The translations under genes were made by a program, and so were the position numbers. Shown piece after piece: positions 15,398 through 25,697 of a stretch of DNA of 64,000 nucleotides. This DNA is from Pedobacter petrophilus (GTDB lineage Bacteria; Bacteroidota; Bacteroidia; Sphingobacteriales; Sphingobacteriaceae), in the NCBI RefSeq assembly GCF_009674725.1, contig NZ_WKKH01000012.1, positions 1-64,000 of the forward strand, read 5' to 3'. Under the pieces are notes generated by a model. It had not been told where the DNA came from. It did not search any database and worked only from the letters and a program-made list of their open reading frames with translations. The number at the start of each line of letters is the position of its first letter. Positions within the stretch are counted from its first letter, which is position 1.

Positions 15398-17506
15398 TTA
15401 ACGAATAATGCTGCCTTCGTTAAACTTTTCTACCGGGGCTACAAAAGTAAGTTTACCTTCGGCATTCTCTGCCATTAAAATCATCCCCTGAGATACAATA
15501 CCCTTGATTTCGCGAGGGGCTAGATTAACAATCATGCTTACCTGTTTACCCACAATATCTTCTGGTTTATAATGCTCAGCAATGCCCGAAACAACTGTTC
15601 GTTCATCTATCCCGGTATTAACGGTAAGCTTTAACAGTTTTTTTGTTTTTTCTACTTTTTCTGCAGCAACAATTGTGGCTACGCGGATATCCATTGCAGA
15701 GAAATCATCAAAATTGATGTTTTCTTTTGCTGGTGTAGCTACAGCATTATTTGTTGCATTTGCTGATTTGCTCTGGTTCAGTTTTTCGATCTGAAAATCG
15801 ATTTCTGCATCTTCAATTTTCTCGAATAATAAAACGGCATCACCGATTTCATGACCGCGTTTTAATAAATCTACAGCGCCCGCATCATCCCAATCGTGAC
15901 CACCGTTTTTAAGCATATTCATTAGTTTCTCTGCTGTAAAAGGCAGGAACGGTTCGATTAGCACCTGAATATTAGCGGCGATTTGAAGGGAAAGGTGTAA
16001 AATGGTACGAACCCGGTCTTCATCTGTTTTAATTAATTTCCAGGGCTCTGTTTCGGCCAGGTATTTATTGCCTAAACGGGCCACGTTCATTACTTCTGAT
16101 AAAGCTTCTCTAAATCTATAGTGCTCTATCGAAGCAGAAATCTTTGCCGGATAGCTGGCTAACTCCTCTATTACGGCCTGATCTACTGGGGTAATTTCCA
16201 TACAGGTAGGTACCACGCCATTGAAGTATTTATGGGTAAGCACCATTACACGGTTAATAAAATTACCTAAGATAGCCACCAGTTCATTGTTATTTCTGGC
16301 CTGAAAATCTTTCCAGGTAAAATCATTGTCTTTGGTTTCTGGGGCGGTTGCCGTAAGTACATAACGTAAAACATCTTGTTTTCCTTCAAACTCGCGCAGG
16401 TATTCGTTTAACCAAACCGCCCAGTTTTTTGAAGTCGATATTTTCTGACCTTCGAGATTTAAAAACTCGTTTGCCGGAACATTATCTGCCAGGGTATAAT
16501 CGCCATGCGCCATGAGCATAGCAGGGAAGATGATGCAATGGAAAACGATATTATCTTTCCCTATAAAATGCACCAGTTTAGTTTCATCACTTTTCCAATA
16601 TTCTTCCCAGCCACATTTATCGCTCTCGTAATTGCTGATGTAATATTCTTCGGCCTTTGGATTCCAGACATCTAATTTGGCATAATTGCAAAGTTCTTTA
16701 GTAGCCGAGATATAGCCAATTGGCGCATCAAACCAAACATATAATACCTTTCCTACGGCATCGCGAAGGGGAACACGCACCCCCCAATCTAAATCGCGGG
16801 TCATGGCACGGGGCTGTAAACCGGCATTTAACCAGCTTTGGCATTGCCCGTAAACATTTGGGCGCCATTCTTTATGGCTTTCTATATAAGTTCTTAACCT
16901 TTCCTCGTATTTATCCAGCGGCAGGAACCAGTTTTTAGTCTCTTTTAAGATGGGCTGATCACCAGAAAGGGTAGATTTTGGATTAATCAGATCGGTTGCA
17001 TTTAGGGTTGAACCACAGTTTTCGCACTGATCTCCATAAGCATTTTCGTTACCACATTTCGGGCAGGTACCGGTAATGTATCGATCGGCAAGAAACTGTT
17101 TTGCCGAAGGATCATAATATTGTTCTGTAACTTCTTCTGTAAAAACGCCTTTATCGTAAAGTGTTTTAAAGAAATCTGATGCGGTTTGGTGGTGCGTATG
17201 TGATGAAGTACGGTGGTAAATATCAAAAGAAACCCCAAACTCTTTAAAAGAATCGCCAATAATTTTATGGTATTTATCTACCACTTCTTGTGGCGTAATC
17301 CCTTCTCTCTTGGCTTTTAACGTAATTGGCACGCCATTTTCATCAGATCCGCAAATGAACTTTACATCGCGCTTGTTCGATCTCAGGTAACGGACATAAA
17401 TATCTGCAGGAATGTACACACCAGCCAGGTGCCCGATATGAACAGGCCCATTGGTATAGGGAAGTGCTGCCGTTACGGTATATCTTTTTATTTTACTATT
17501 ATCCAA
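15398..17506 (-). CDS. metG: Methionyl-tRNA synthetase
   Basis: Charges tRNA-Met with methionine in the cytosol. The HIGH motif is in [11 protein letters not shown] and the KMSKS-type motif is KISTSKNW. The zinc knuckle is [18 protein letters not shown]. The C-terminal EMAP-type tRNA-binding domain begins [13 protein letters not shown] and ends the protein. I place the start at a TTG (17506), giving 702 residues beginning [16 protein letters not shown]. The longer frame to 17638 would run into the divergent gene and add 44 residues absent from the family. A perfect -7 box lies 21 bases upstream of the TTG, which supports it. It marks the start of core chromosome beyond the tRNA. Confidence 0.96.
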   Translation of the reverse strand: MDNSKIKRYTVTAALPYTNGPVHIGHLAGVYIPADIYVRYLRSNKRDVKFICGSDENGVPITLKAKREGITPQEVVDKYHKIIGDSFKEFGVSFDIYHRTSSHTHHQTASDFFKTLYDKGVFTEEVTEQYYDPSAKQFLADRYITGTCPKCGNENAYGDQCENCGSTLNATDLINPKSTLSGDQPILKETKNWFLPLDKYEERLRTYIESHKEWRPNVYGQCQSWLNAGLQPRAMTRDLDWGVRVPLRDAVGKVLYVWFDAPIGYISATKELCNYAKLDVWNPKAEEYYISNYESDKCGWEEYWKSDETKLVHFIGKDNIVFHCIIFPAMLMAHGDYTLADNVPANEFLNLEGQKISTSKNWAVWLNEYLREFEGKQDVLRYVLTATAPETKDNDFTWKDFQARNNNELVAILGNFINRVMVLTHKYFNGVVPTCMEITPVDQAVIEELASYPAKISASIEHYRFREALSEVMNVARLGNKYLAETEPWKLIKTDEDRVRTILHLSLQIAANIQVLIEPFLPFTAEKLMNMLKNGGHDWDDAGAVDLLKRGHEIGDAVLLFEKIEDAEIDFQIEKLNQSKSANATNNAVATPAKENINFDDFSAMDIRVATIVAAEKVEKTKKLLKLTVNTGIDERTVVSGIAEHYKPEDIVGKQVSMIVNLAPREIKGIVSQGMILMAENAEGKLTFVAPVEKFNEGSIIR

Positions 17507-17526
17507 AACAATTTTTATTAATTTGG

Positions 17527-17534
17527 CAAAGATA
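17527..17534 (-). promoter_or_regulatory. -7 promoter box of metG
   Basis: TATCTTTG on the minus strand matches TAnnTTTG exactly and lies about 20 bases before the TTG start. The divergent gene may use TTAATTTG at 17518-17525 on the plus strand, so the two promoters would overlap. Confidence 0.4.
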
Positions 17535-17546
17535 AGTGTTTTGAAG

Positions 17547-18446
17547 ATGATTAAGCAGCCCCCGTATTTAAAAAAAGGAGATAAGATTGCCCTGGTTTGT
17601 CCGGCGAAGAAATTACCGAAGTCTATTGATAAAGCCATAGCGCTTTTAACTAACTGGGGGCTGGAAGTAATTATTGGTAAAAGTGTTTATGCAGATTACC
17701 ATCAATTTGCAGGAACAGATGAGCTGAGGGCTTCAGATATTCAACAATTTTTGGATGATCCTGCTATTAAAGCCATTATTGCAGGGAGGGGTGGCTATGG
17801 TACGCTGCGGATTATTGATGAACTAGACTTTACACAATTTAACTTACAGCCTAAATGGGTGGTTGGTTTCAGCGATATTACTGTTTTACTCTCTCATATT
17901 ATTTCGCAGAGCGGGATGCAATGCCTGCATGGGCAGATGCCTTATACCTTTGAAGAAAGTACACCTGAAGCTTTGGTTTCTTTGCAAAAGGCGTTATTTG
18001 GAGAAAAACAGCATTATACATACGAGAGTGAATTTACCAATCGTTCTGGAGAGACGGAAGGGATATTGATTGGCGGAAATTTAACGCTTCTGACCGTGCT
18101 GCAAGGCTCTGCCTCGGAAATGGATTTCGATGATAAAATTCTTTTCCTGGAGGATGTTGGTGAACACGAATACAGCATAGACAGGATGTTGCGCATGCTG
18201 AAGCGTGCGGGCAAGCTTGCAAACTTAAAAGGACTAATTATTGGTGCTTTTAATGAAATTGAGGAAGAAAAAATCTCTTTCGGACAAACTGCCGAAGAGG
18301 TGATCTGGGATATTGTGGAGGAATATGATTATCCGGTTTGCTTCAATTTTCCAACCGGACATATTGAAAATAATTTAAGTATGGTTTTAGGTGCACGGGT
18401 AGCCTTAAAAATTGAAACAAATAACGTTCACTTTAAATATTTATAA
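17547..18446 (+). CDS. LD-carboxypeptidase (peptidase family S66)
   Basis: The family cleaves the terminal D-residue from murein tetrapeptides or related amide bonds; members include LdcA and MccF. The nucleophile Ser lies in GFSDIT, preceded by [10 protein letters not shown]. The later catalytic region has [13 protein letters not shown] and the His-containing FPTGHIENN. The chosen ATG (17547) gives 299 residues starting [17 protein letters not shown]. An earlier in-frame TTG at 17523 would overlap the metG promoter. There is no signal peptide, so it is cytosolic and fits cell-wall recycling. One base separates its stop from the DoxX gene, so the two are co-transcribed. Confidence 0.9.
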   Translation: MIKQPPYLKKGDKIALVCPAKKLPKSIDKAIALLTNWGLEVIIGKSVYADYHQFAGTDELRASDIQQFLDDPAIKAIIAGRGGYGTLRIIDELDFTQFNLQPKWVVGFSDITVLLSHIISQSGMQCLHGQMPYTFEESTPEALVSLQKALFGEKQHYTYESEFTNRSGETEGILIGGNLTLLTVLQGSASEMDFDDKILFLEDVGEHEYSIDRMLRMLKRAGKLANLKGLIIGAFNEIEEEKISFGQTAEEVIWDIVEEYDYPVCFNFPTGHIENNLSMVLGARVALKIETNNVHFKYL

Positions 18447-18447
18447 C

Positions 18448-18855
18448 ATGGCAATTTTTGATAATTTGGGTAAATACCGCAACACAGGCTTGCTATTAAT
18501 GCGCATTGGCCTTGGCATTATGTTCATTGTTCACGGCTTCCCTAAGCTGGCTGGCGGCCCTGCCGGCTGGGAGCAACTGGGTGGAAGCATGAAGGTAGTA
18601 GGGGTAAACTTTTTACCCGTGTTTTGGGGATTTATGGCCGCCGTAGCTGAAACATTTGGTGGCTTTTTATTAATTGTGGGCTTGTTCTTTAGACCGGCCT
18701 GTATTTCGCTTGTATTTACCATGATTATTGCAGCTTTAGTTCACTTTGGTAAGGGTGATGGCTTAGGCGAAGCAAGTCATGCCATTGAGTTAGGTATCGT
18801 ATTTCTGGGCTTAATTTTTATTGGCCCAGGAAAGTATAGTGTGGATAAGAAGTAA
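18448..18855 (+). CDS. DoxX family membrane protein
   Basis: A 135-residue protein with four hydrophobic segments and the family's N-terminal pattern (LLLMRIGLGIMFIVHGFPKL). DoxX-like proteins are small inner-membrane proteins of poorly defined, possibly redox-related function. The start at 18448 gives MAIFDNLGKYRNT; a longer frame would overlap the preceding gene. It follows the LD-carboxypeptidase by one base, and a strong hairpin follows its stop. Confidence 0.88.
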   Translation: MAIFDNLGKYRNTGLLLMRIGLGIMFIVHGFPKLAGGPAGWEQLGGSMKVVGVNFLPVFWGFMAAVAETFGGFLLIVGLFFRPACISLVFTMIIAALVHFGKGDGLGEASHAIELGIVFLGLIFIGPGKYSVDKK

Positions 18856-18862
18856 AGAAAAT

Positions 18863-18910
18863 ATTCTAAACGCAAAAAGCCAGCAAATGCTGGCTTTTTG
18901 CGTTTAGAAT
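18863..18910. terminator. Bidirectional terminator between doxX-like and susD genes
   Basis: A perfect inverted repeat with 23-bp arms and a 2-base loop; the arm contains GCAAAAAGCCAGCA. The A-run and T-run inside the stem serve both directions. It lies between convergent genes, 7 bases past the DoxX stop. Confidence 0.85.
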
Positions 18911-18942
18911 GGCTGCTAATCAAATCAACCTATACTATTTTA

Positions 18943-20577
18943 TTAATACCCTGGATTCTGTTGTCCGGCTAATACCGGGTTAGCCTGAGTTTCTACCGTT
19001 GGGATTGGCCAGATAAACCTAAAGCTTGTTGCAGCACCTGTATATGGTATAGCGGCAATTGATCTTGCGCCTGTATACCCTGCAGCTGCATTATAGGCAG
19101 AAAATGCCACAGTAGAACTTGTTTTGGCAGGAACACCATTAGGACCGTATAAATTTTCTTTAGCCAGACGGTGAATATCCATCCAACGTTTACCTTCGCC
19201 TAAAAACTCTATTCTTCTTTCGTTAATGATGCCTTGGATTAGACTCGCTGCAGTTGGGAAACTGGCAGCAGTATACCGATCTGCGGCGAGAACTGATCTG
19301 TTTCTAACCGCATTTAATAAGGCTAAAGACTGAGTGGCATTTCCTGTTCTGGCATAAGCCTCAGAAACGTTTAGCAATACTTCTGCATACCTGATAATTG
19401 GATTTGCATCTGTCCAGGTTGCGGGATCTTTATATTTAGAACTGAAGTAATATTTAGCCGCAACTCCGGTTGCAGCATCAGTTGTAGCTAATAACGTTCT
19501 GCGGGTATCTGTTGCTTTCCATGATGGATCATTCCAGATAATTGGAGAGATTACTGCTAAAGCCCTGCCAGGAGCTTTTGAATACATGGTACTTAATGAT
19601 CCATTGGTTCCTGCGCTACGGATTGTGGAGTTTTCAATGGAGAAGATTGATTCTGTGTTACCGTAATTCGCACCTACACTTGCGAACGGTCCATCAGGAG
19701 TAGCTGTCAAAGCATACCCACCAAGTGCGGCTGGTGCTGTGAATGTAGCAGCAGCTGCTGCTGTTCCTAACTTTGCACCTTCGGTAATTACACCCGCATA
19801 ATCGCCCATATGTAGTTTGACTCTGGTTTTTAAAGCTACCGCCGCTCCTTTTGTTCCTCTGGTGATTCTAAGAGATGCCGATGATTGCGCAGCTAAATTA
19901 GTTTCAGCGAAATCAAGATCTGAAAGGATTAAATCATATCCTTGTTTAACTGTACCACGTCCTTCATTTTTAAATTGATCTACCAGTTCTGGCGTGTTAA
20001 TGCCTACTGTTCTAAGTACTACACCCTGATGTGTTGCACCTGTAGTTTCGTTATAGGGACGGGCGAAATGAATTAACAATTCATGATAACTTAATGCTCT
20101 TAAGAAACGGCATTCGGCTTCACCCGCAGTGGCAACATCAGCAGTAATTGTACCTGCAGCAGCAGCTTCCTTTAATTTAGTAATTACGATGTTAGCACGG
20201 TTAATTGTAGCATACAAACTTGTCCACAAAGCGGTGTTGTTTGCGGTAGTGGCGTCATAGCTATTTTCATAGGTTACCAGGAAGAATGAAGGGATGGCCA
20301 TCATGTCTTCACCTCTCATATCGCCCTGAATGGTATTGGCCGCTCCAAATGGATAGCCCCGGTTACTGCCATCTGTATACGGGCTTGATTGAGCAGCACT
20401 ATATACTCCAGTAATTGCTAAAGCGGCACGTTGCGGATTTGAATAAGCATCATCTTCAGCAAAAGTATTATCTGGTACAATTTCTGTATATTTTTTGCAT
20501 GATCCTGCAAATAACATTAAGCCTAACAAGGGCAATACCCAGGCTTTTTTATTTTTGAAATATCTATTTTTCATCAT
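18943..20577 (-). CDS. SusD/RagB family outer-membrane lipoprotein (unit 1)
   Basis: A 544-residue surface lipoprotein that acts as the lid and ligand-binding partner of the SusC just upstream. The lipoprotein signal ends LLGLMLFAGSCKKY, with Cys as the lipidation site. TPR-like helices bear the usual CRFLRALSYHELLIHFARPY segment. The C-terminal half has YAEVLLNVSEAYARTG and INERRIEFLGEGKRWMDIHR, hallmarks of the family. It starts 16 bases after the SusC stop, so the pair is one operon. No enzyme gene accompanies it, so the substrate is unknown. Confidence 0.93.
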   Translation of the reverse strand: MMKNRYFKNKKAWVLPLLGLMLFAGSCKKYTEIVPDNTFAEDDAYSNPQRAALAITGVYSAAQSSPYTDGSNRGYPFGAANTIQGDMRGEDMMAIPSFFLVTYENSYDATTANNTALWTSLYATINRANIVITKLKEAAAAGTITADVATAGEAECRFLRALSYHELLIHFARPYNETTGATHQGVVLRTVGINTPELVDQFKNEGRGTVKQGYDLILSDLDFAETNLAAQSSASLRITRGTKGAAVALKTRVKLHMGDYAGVITEGAKLGTAAAAATFTAPAALGGYALTATPDGPFASVGANYGNTESIFSIENSTIRSAGTNGSLSTMYSKAPGRALAVISPIIWNDPSWKATDTRRTLLATTDAATGVAAKYYFSSKYKDPATWTDANPIIRYAEVLLNVSEAYARTGNATQSLALLNAVRNRSVLAADRYTAASFPTAASLIQGIINERRIEFLGEGKRWMDIHRLAKENLYGPNGVPAKTSSTVAFSAYNAAAGYTGARSIAAIPYTGAATSFRFIWPIPTVETQANPVLAGQQNPGY

Positions 20578-20593
20578 TAATATCTTTAGTCAG

Positions 20594-23500
20594 TTAAAAT
20601 CTTACGTTAGCGCCGAACGTAAAAGTACGCTGTTGAGGGTTTCCGTTGAAGTCTGTTCCGTATCCTGCAGTGGCCGAAGCTGTTGTATTTGTTTCCGGAT
20701 CTAACCCTTTATAACCCGTAATTACAAATAAATTTTGCGCTGAAGCATATATTCTAATACCGCTAACTTTTAATTTGCTTACAATATTTTCTGGTACTTT
20801 ATAACCTAATGCAACATTATCAAGTCTTAAGAATTTACCATCCTCAAGGAAACGTGTTGTAGCATCTCCATCTCTGTTGATGAATGTAGATCTTCCAAAC
20901 CATTGTCTTGGCGTAACACCATCACCTGGATTAGATACACTTTGCCATCTACCTAAAATTTCGGCACCGTTATTTACGAAGTTTTGGTTTAATTGATCAA
21001 CACGTGTTCTGTTGTAAATTTTGTTTCCGCCCTGGAATCTTAAAAATACATTTAAATCAAATCCTTTGTAAGTGAATGTATTGTTAAATCCTCCAAACCA
21101 TTTTGGAAGTGAACTACCTAACACTTTTTTATCTGCTGAGGCAGATAGCGTTGCAGTAGCACCAGTCGCACCTGGGTTCGCGGGATCGTAAACATTATAC
21201 GTTTGATTACTTACATTACCCTGGATAATCTGACCATTTCCTTTCACATATAGGGGATTACCATTCGCTGGATTAACACCGCCATATTCATAACCATAGA
21301 AAGCATTTAACGATTCTCCTACACGAATAATGTTGTAAGTGCTAATCTGATCCTGACCTTCTCTTAAAGATTCTACAATATTCTTTTGAGTAGTAAATGT
21401 AAAGTTTGCATTATAACTGAAATCTTTGGTTTTTACTACCTCTCCGCCGAGTGAAAATTCAAAGCCAGAATTTACAATATTACCAACGTTTTGAGTGATG
21501 GTATTCGAAGGAACGCCTAATGATGGTGCAGTTGGTGCATTCTGAACCAGACCATCAGTATTTTGTCTGAAATAATCTGCTGCGAAATTAACTTTGCCCG
21601 CAAATAAACCTAACTCTAAACCAACATCAACTTTCTTTTGAGATTCCCATTGTAAATTATAGTTACCAATGTTACTAAATCCAATACCTGGCTGAGCACC
21701 ATAAACGGCTGCATTATATTGGCCTAAATATCTAAAATTTCCAATATTCACATTTCCTACTTCAGCATATGATCCACGGATACGCAGATCTGAAATAAAA
21801 CCTAAAGCGGAAGAGTTTTTAAGGAATGATTCTTCAGAAATACGGTAAGCTGCTGATACACCCGGAAAATACCCTACGCGATTTGCTGCCGGTAGATTTG
21901 AATTTTTATCAGAACGAATAGATCCGCCAATGTAATATTTGTTCTTATAGTTATAGTTAACGCGTGCTAAATAAGACTCTAAGGCAGTTCTAGCTAACCC
22001 TCCGGATGCAGTCGGTGTTACGAAAGTTCCACTTATGATATTTTGGTTCCAATAGATATCTGTTAAATTGGAAACAGATGCTTGATAAAAAGATGTTCTA
22101 TCATTTTGAAACTCCTGTACCAATGTTACACTTAGATTGTGTGCATCTGCAAAGCTTTTGTTATATGATAAGACGTTTTGAAGATCCAACCTGATACTTG
22201 GAGTAAATGCCTGAGACATGCTTCCATTACTACTTACCCCATCTCCTGCACGAGGATCTGTGTAACTAAAATCATCTACATTCTGATTATCAACACCTAC
22301 CTGGGTTCTAAATTTCAAACCATCGAAAAGATTAACCTCTGCATAAGCCGTTGCCAATAAACGATAGGTTTGAGATCTTCTGATGTTATTATCCAATACG
22401 AAACGTTGGTTACCAATGTTATCGGAAATTGTAATTAAGTTATTTCCTCTGCCTAAAGCCGTTCTGTTTGGTGCAATATTGTAACCTGTTACATTTGCAT
22501 CATCATAAACAGGCACGTTAGGTAACATACGTAAACCGCCGAAGATATTTCCTGACAATGTATTACTCCCTGTTTGAGGACCTGTGTTATCCTGATAAGT
22601 AAAACCAGATGTTAAACCGAAGCTAAACACTTTGTTCACTTTTTGATCAAAATTGGCTTTCAAAGAATATCTTTTTAAGGAGTTAGAGATGATTACACCC
22701 TCCTGATCGCTATATCCTAATGAGAAATAATATTTTGCTTTTTCTGTACCGCCAGATGCAGATACATTGTGGTTTTGCTGAGTAGCTGTTCTAAAAAGAA
22801 AGTCCTGCCAATCTGTATCTACAATTCCTCCTTGTCCATCAGGCATAGAGAAAGCCTGAGGTGCATTTCCTGCAGCAACCAAACGCTCATTTGCAACTTC
22901 AATAAATTCCGTAGCATTTAACTGATCATATTTTTTAGACACCTTACCTACCGCATAATAACCATCATAAGTGAAAGTAGCTTGTCCGGCTTTACCTTTT
23001 TTAGTAGTAATTAAGATAACACCACCTGCAGCTCTTGATCCGTAAATAGCTGTTGATGCTCCATCTTTTAATACTTCGAATGATTCAATATCATTCGGAT
23101 TAATATCGGCCAATGCATTTGAAGAGGTGAAACCGCCCACATCACCTGAGAAGATTGGAACCCCATCAACAACATATAATGGTCCCTGGCCGGAAGTGAT
23201 TGTATTTGTACCACGAATACGAACCTGAGCTGGTTGACCTAATAATCCATTTGCAGTAATTACCTGAACACCGGCTGCTTTACCTGCTAAAGCCTTATCA
23301 AATGAAGGGATAGCTCTATCTGTAAATTCCTGAGCAGATACACTTGATTGAGAACCTGTAACATCTTTTCTGTTTACCGATCCATAACCCACTACTACAA
23401 CATCAGATAGCGATCTTGCATCGTTAGTTAAAATTACATTGAGCACATTTGAATTGGTAACAACACGAGATACAGGGGAATATCCTATAGATGAGAATTC

Positions 23501-23710
23501 GATACTTGCACCTGTTGTAGCCCTGATAACGAATTTGCCATCCGCAGCTGTAGTGGTTCCACCAGCTGCACCTTTAATTTTTACACTTACACCAGGGAGT
23601 GGTAAACCATCTTCCTTGCCTGTAACTGTTCCAGTGATTGTTCTGTCTTGAGCCATAGCACTCCCTGCTAGCAACAAGAACATGAACAAACTTTGTAAAA
23701 GTTTTTTCAT
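20594..23710 (-). CDS. SusC/RagA TonB-linked outer-membrane transporter (unit 1)
   Basis: A 1038-residue TonB-dependent barrel. The signal peptide ends near SAMAQ and a CarboxypepD-regulatory-like domain follows (TITGTVTGKEDGLPLPGVSV). The SusC signature is LSDVVVVGYGSV and the plug ends IESFEVLKDGASTAIYGSR. A 22-strand-type barrel ends in the aromatic GANVRF. No STN domain precedes the regulatory-like domain, so FecR-type transmembrane signalling is not expected. Barrel sequence diverges from the other four units while the first 30 codons are nearly shared. It imports an unknown oligomer with the following SusD. Confidence 0.95.
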   Translation of the reverse strand: MKKLLQSLFMFLLLAGSAMAQDRTITGTVTGKEDGLPLPGVSVKIKGAAGGTTTAADGKFVIRATTGASIEFSSIGYSPVSRVVTNSNVLNVILTNDARSLSDVVVVGYGSVNRKDVTGSQSSVSAQEFTDRAIPSFDKALAGKAAGVQVITANGLLGQPAQVRIRGTNTITSGQGPLYVVDGVPIFSGDVGGFTSSNALADINPNDIESFEVLKDGASTAIYGSRAAGGVILITTKKGKAGQATFTYDGYYAVGKVSKKYDQLNATEFIEVANERLVAAGNAPQAFSMPDGQGGIVDTDWQDFLFRTATQQNHNVSASGGTEKAKYYFSLGYSDQEGVIISNSLKRYSLKANFDQKVNKVFSFGLTSGFTYQDNTGPQTGSNTLSGNIFGGLRMLPNVPVYDDANVTGYNIAPNRTALGRGNNLITISDNIGNQRFVLDNNIRRSQTYRLLATAYAEVNLFDGLKFRTQVGVDNQNVDDFSYTDPRAGDGVSSNGSMSQAFTPSIRLDLQNVLSYNKSFADAHNLSVTLVQEFQNDRTSFYQASVSNLTDIYWNQNIISGTFVTPTASGGLARTALESYLARVNYNYKNKYYIGGSIRSDKNSNLPAANRVGYFPGVSAAYRISEESFLKNSSALGFISDLRIRGSYAEVGNVNIGNFRYLGQYNAAVYGAQPGIGFSNIGNYNLQWESQKKVDVGLELGLFAGKVNFAADYFRQNTDGLVQNAPTAPSLGVPSNTITQNVGNIVNSGFEFSLGGEVVKTKDFSYNANFTFTTQKNIVESLREGQDQISTYNIIRVGESLNAFYGYEYGGVNPANGNPLYVKGNGQIIQGNVSNQTYNVYDPANPGATGATATLSASADKKVLGSSLPKWFGGFNNTFTYKGFDLNVFLRFQGGNKIYNRTRVDQLNQNFVNNGAEILGRWQSVSNPGDGVTPRQWFGRSTFINRDGDATTRFLEDGKFLRLDNVALGYKVPENIVSKLKVSGIRIYASAQNLFVITGYKGLDPETNTTASATAGYGTDFNGNPQQRTFTFGANVRF

Positions 23711-23779
23711 AAATTAGTTTAGTTTAGTTAATAATTCCTCTAATATATGACTTGAAACCTGTAATGCAAATTTTACAAA

Positions 23780-23793
23780 CAAATTTAAATTTG
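23780..23793 (-). promoter_or_regulatory. -7 box and palindrome upstream of susC unit 1
   Basis: CAAATTTAAATTTG is a perfect palindrome containing TAAATTTG on the minus strand (TAnnTTTG). A TTG lies about 17 bases upstream (plus-strand CAA at 23805-23807). The leader would be about 65 bases. Confidence 0.4.
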
Positions 23794-24107
23794 TTCATAA
23801 AACACAAGAAAGCCCAATGAGGTTAACATTTTATGGCAGAAACTCATAATAACGCTCCTTTGCGAGTTTTTAAGGATAAATCAGCGCTTATATGGCTATT
23901 TTTTTAACTGAAAAGATACAATTACATTAAAACGAGATAATAGAAATAAGTGTTATGTAAAGGCCGGAGGAAAGGAAATCATTGCATTATGATCTTCATT
24001 CTCGTTTTATTACACAAAAAGATTATTGAAAACCAGATTAAAGCAATGAAATAAAATGATTCCAAAGATCTTTAGCTATTTGTTAATTATAAAAATTTTC
24101 CAAAAAA

Positions 24108-24136
24108 AAAGAGGCTGTTAAAAAAACAGCCTCTTT
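24108..24136 (-). terminator. Terminator of SusC/SusD unit 2
   Basis: Hairpin with arms AAAGAGGCTGTT / AACAGCCTCTTT followed on the minus strand by a T-run. It lies 23 bases past the SusD stop. Confidence 0.85.
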
Positions 24137-24158
24137 AAAAGGATAAAGCAAACTTAGA

Positions 24159-25670
24159 CTATGGGTTTTGTGGACCAATATTCGGATTAGCATTAATTTC
24201 ATCACGGGGAATCAGAAATAGAAATCTTGGATCACCAGCTGGAATCTGCAGCACGTTAGCTACTGAAGTTGCAACAAAATTTGGAACATTTGTAATTGTT
24301 CTATCCAAGGGTAAGTTTAAGCGCTTAAGATCTAAGTATCTAAAACCTTCACCCCAAAGTTCAACTCTACGGTTCACCATTATCTCGTCAACTAAAGCAG
24401 TACCCGTTTTTGCACTCTTAACTGCACTTAAATCTCTTTTGGAAACTAAAGTAAACAAAGCTGTTTGTGCCAAACCATCTTGTCCGCTTCTGGCGTAAGC
24501 TTCAGCCAGGATCAAATGCATTTCAGCACTCCTCATCCATGGCACATCACCCAAAGAAGGGTCGCCTACAACTTTAACAGAGAATTTTCTGGTCATGAAA
24601 TTTCTTCTCACGAAAGTGGTTAAAGGCAAAGGGAAGTTTGTTGCAGTTGGTGCAGGCTCCCACATTTTCTTTCTTACATCTGTTGCAGAAATTAAATTAT
24701 ACAAATTTGAATTGATCATTTTCGGCGTTGCACGCTGATAACTGGAATTTGCGTTATAGGCAATTTGTGCATAGAATGATCCAAAAGTATCACCTTGTTC
24801 AGTTGTAGGATTAGATCCCCACATGTACTCTGACAAATTAATATTATTAAAACCGGTTTGATAGTCTGCCTGACTCATTAACGGAAATGCATTGCCATCA
24901 ACAACTTCTCTGGCGTATTTTATAGCATTAGTATAATCTCCCATTGTTAGCGCTACTCTAGCTCTAAGTCCTTTTGAAACCCAAATACCTGCATGCGTTT
25001 TATTTGGAACAGTAGTTGCATTTAAAGCGATAGCAGCATCTAAATCGGCTAGAATTGCTGCATAAACTGTTTCCACACTCACCCTTGGCATCTTAGTATC
25101 TGTAGATTTTAAAGGTAATGGAACTGCAAGCTGGTTATTAGGCTTAGCTGCCGGATTGTATCTTGTGCCATAAAATTGCACCAAATAAGAATAGGCATAT
25201 GCCCTTAAGGTTAAAGCCTCAGCTTTAATTCTTGCTTTTTCAGCAGGAGTACCATCAGCAGCATCAATATTATCGATAATGTAATTTGCATTGCCAATCA
25301 TCCTGAAGAATGTACGGTAATAATAGAGGTTACTAGCTGCGTTATCAGTACGGGCAGCCACATAATTACCTTCACCGGTTGAAGTAAACCAAGTTGCTGC
25401 GGCCTGATGTAAATCTTCACCCATAAAGTCTATGCCCAGAAGAATCCCGGCAACACCTGGTTTTCCCTGCGCGTTGGAAGTTGTCTCGGAAGTTCTTTCA
25501 AACATATAGCGGTAAATACCATTTAAGGCTACACTTGCGTTTGCTGTTGTTGAAAATATCGATGTATTATCAACCCTATCCGTTGGTGTTGTTTGAAGAG
25601 AATCCTTTTTACAGCCCGATCCACCTAAAATCATAGTGGCGAAAATCGCTGAGTAAAATATCTTTTTCAT
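24159..25670 (-). CDS. SusD/RagB family outer-membrane lipoprotein (unit 2)
   Basis: A 503-residue SusD homologue. The signal ends ILGGSGCKKD with Cys as the lipid anchor. Family segments are AEALTLRAYAYSYLVQFYGTRY in pieces (ALTLRAYAYSYLVQF), the helix SAEMHLILAEAYARSG, and VNRRVELWGEGFRYLDLKR. The C-terminus has the usual FLIPRDEINANPNIGPQNP ending. It follows its SusC by 27 bases and is ended by a strong hairpin. It forms the substrate-capturing lid of the unit-2 transporter; nothing nearby defines the ligand. Confidence 0.93.
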   Translation of the reverse strand: MKKIFYSAIFATMILGGSGCKKDSLQTTPTDRVDNTSIFSTTANASVALNGIYRYMFERTSETTSNAQGKPGVAGILLGIDFMGEDLHQAAATWFTSTGEGNYVAARTDNAASNLYYYRTFFRMIGNANYIIDNIDAADGTPAEKARIKAEALTLRAYAYSYLVQFYGTRYNPAAKPNNQLAVPLPLKSTDTKMPRVSVETVYAAILADLDAAIALNATTVPNKTHAGIWVSKGLRARVALTMGDYTNAIKYAREVVDGNAFPLMSQADYQTGFNNINLSEYMWGSNPTTEQGDTFGSFYAQIAYNANSSYQRATPKMINSNLYNLISATDVRKKMWEPAPTATNFPLPLTTFVRRNFMTRKFSVKVVGDPSLGDVPWMRSAEMHLILAEAYARSGQDGLAQTALFTLVSKRDLSAVKSAKTGTALVDEIMVNRRVELWGEGFRYLDLKRLNLPLDRTITNVPNFVATSVANVLQIPAGDPRFLFLIPRDEINANPNIGPQNP

Positions 25671-25697
25671 ATCTGTTTTGATATTAATAATTAAAAA

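Larger units (their letters stand above)
23711..24158. other. Intergenic region between SusC/SusD units 1 and 2
   Basis: About 450 bases with no ORF. From left to right: the unit-1 leader and promoter, a distant inverted repeat AAAACGAGA (23929-23937) / TCTCGTTTT (24000-24008), and the unit-2 terminator. Confidence 0.6.

Noticed and set aside
17507-17638. N-terminal extension of methionyl-tRNA synthetase
   Set aside because: It runs antisense through the start of the LD-carboxypeptidase gene and is absent from the family.
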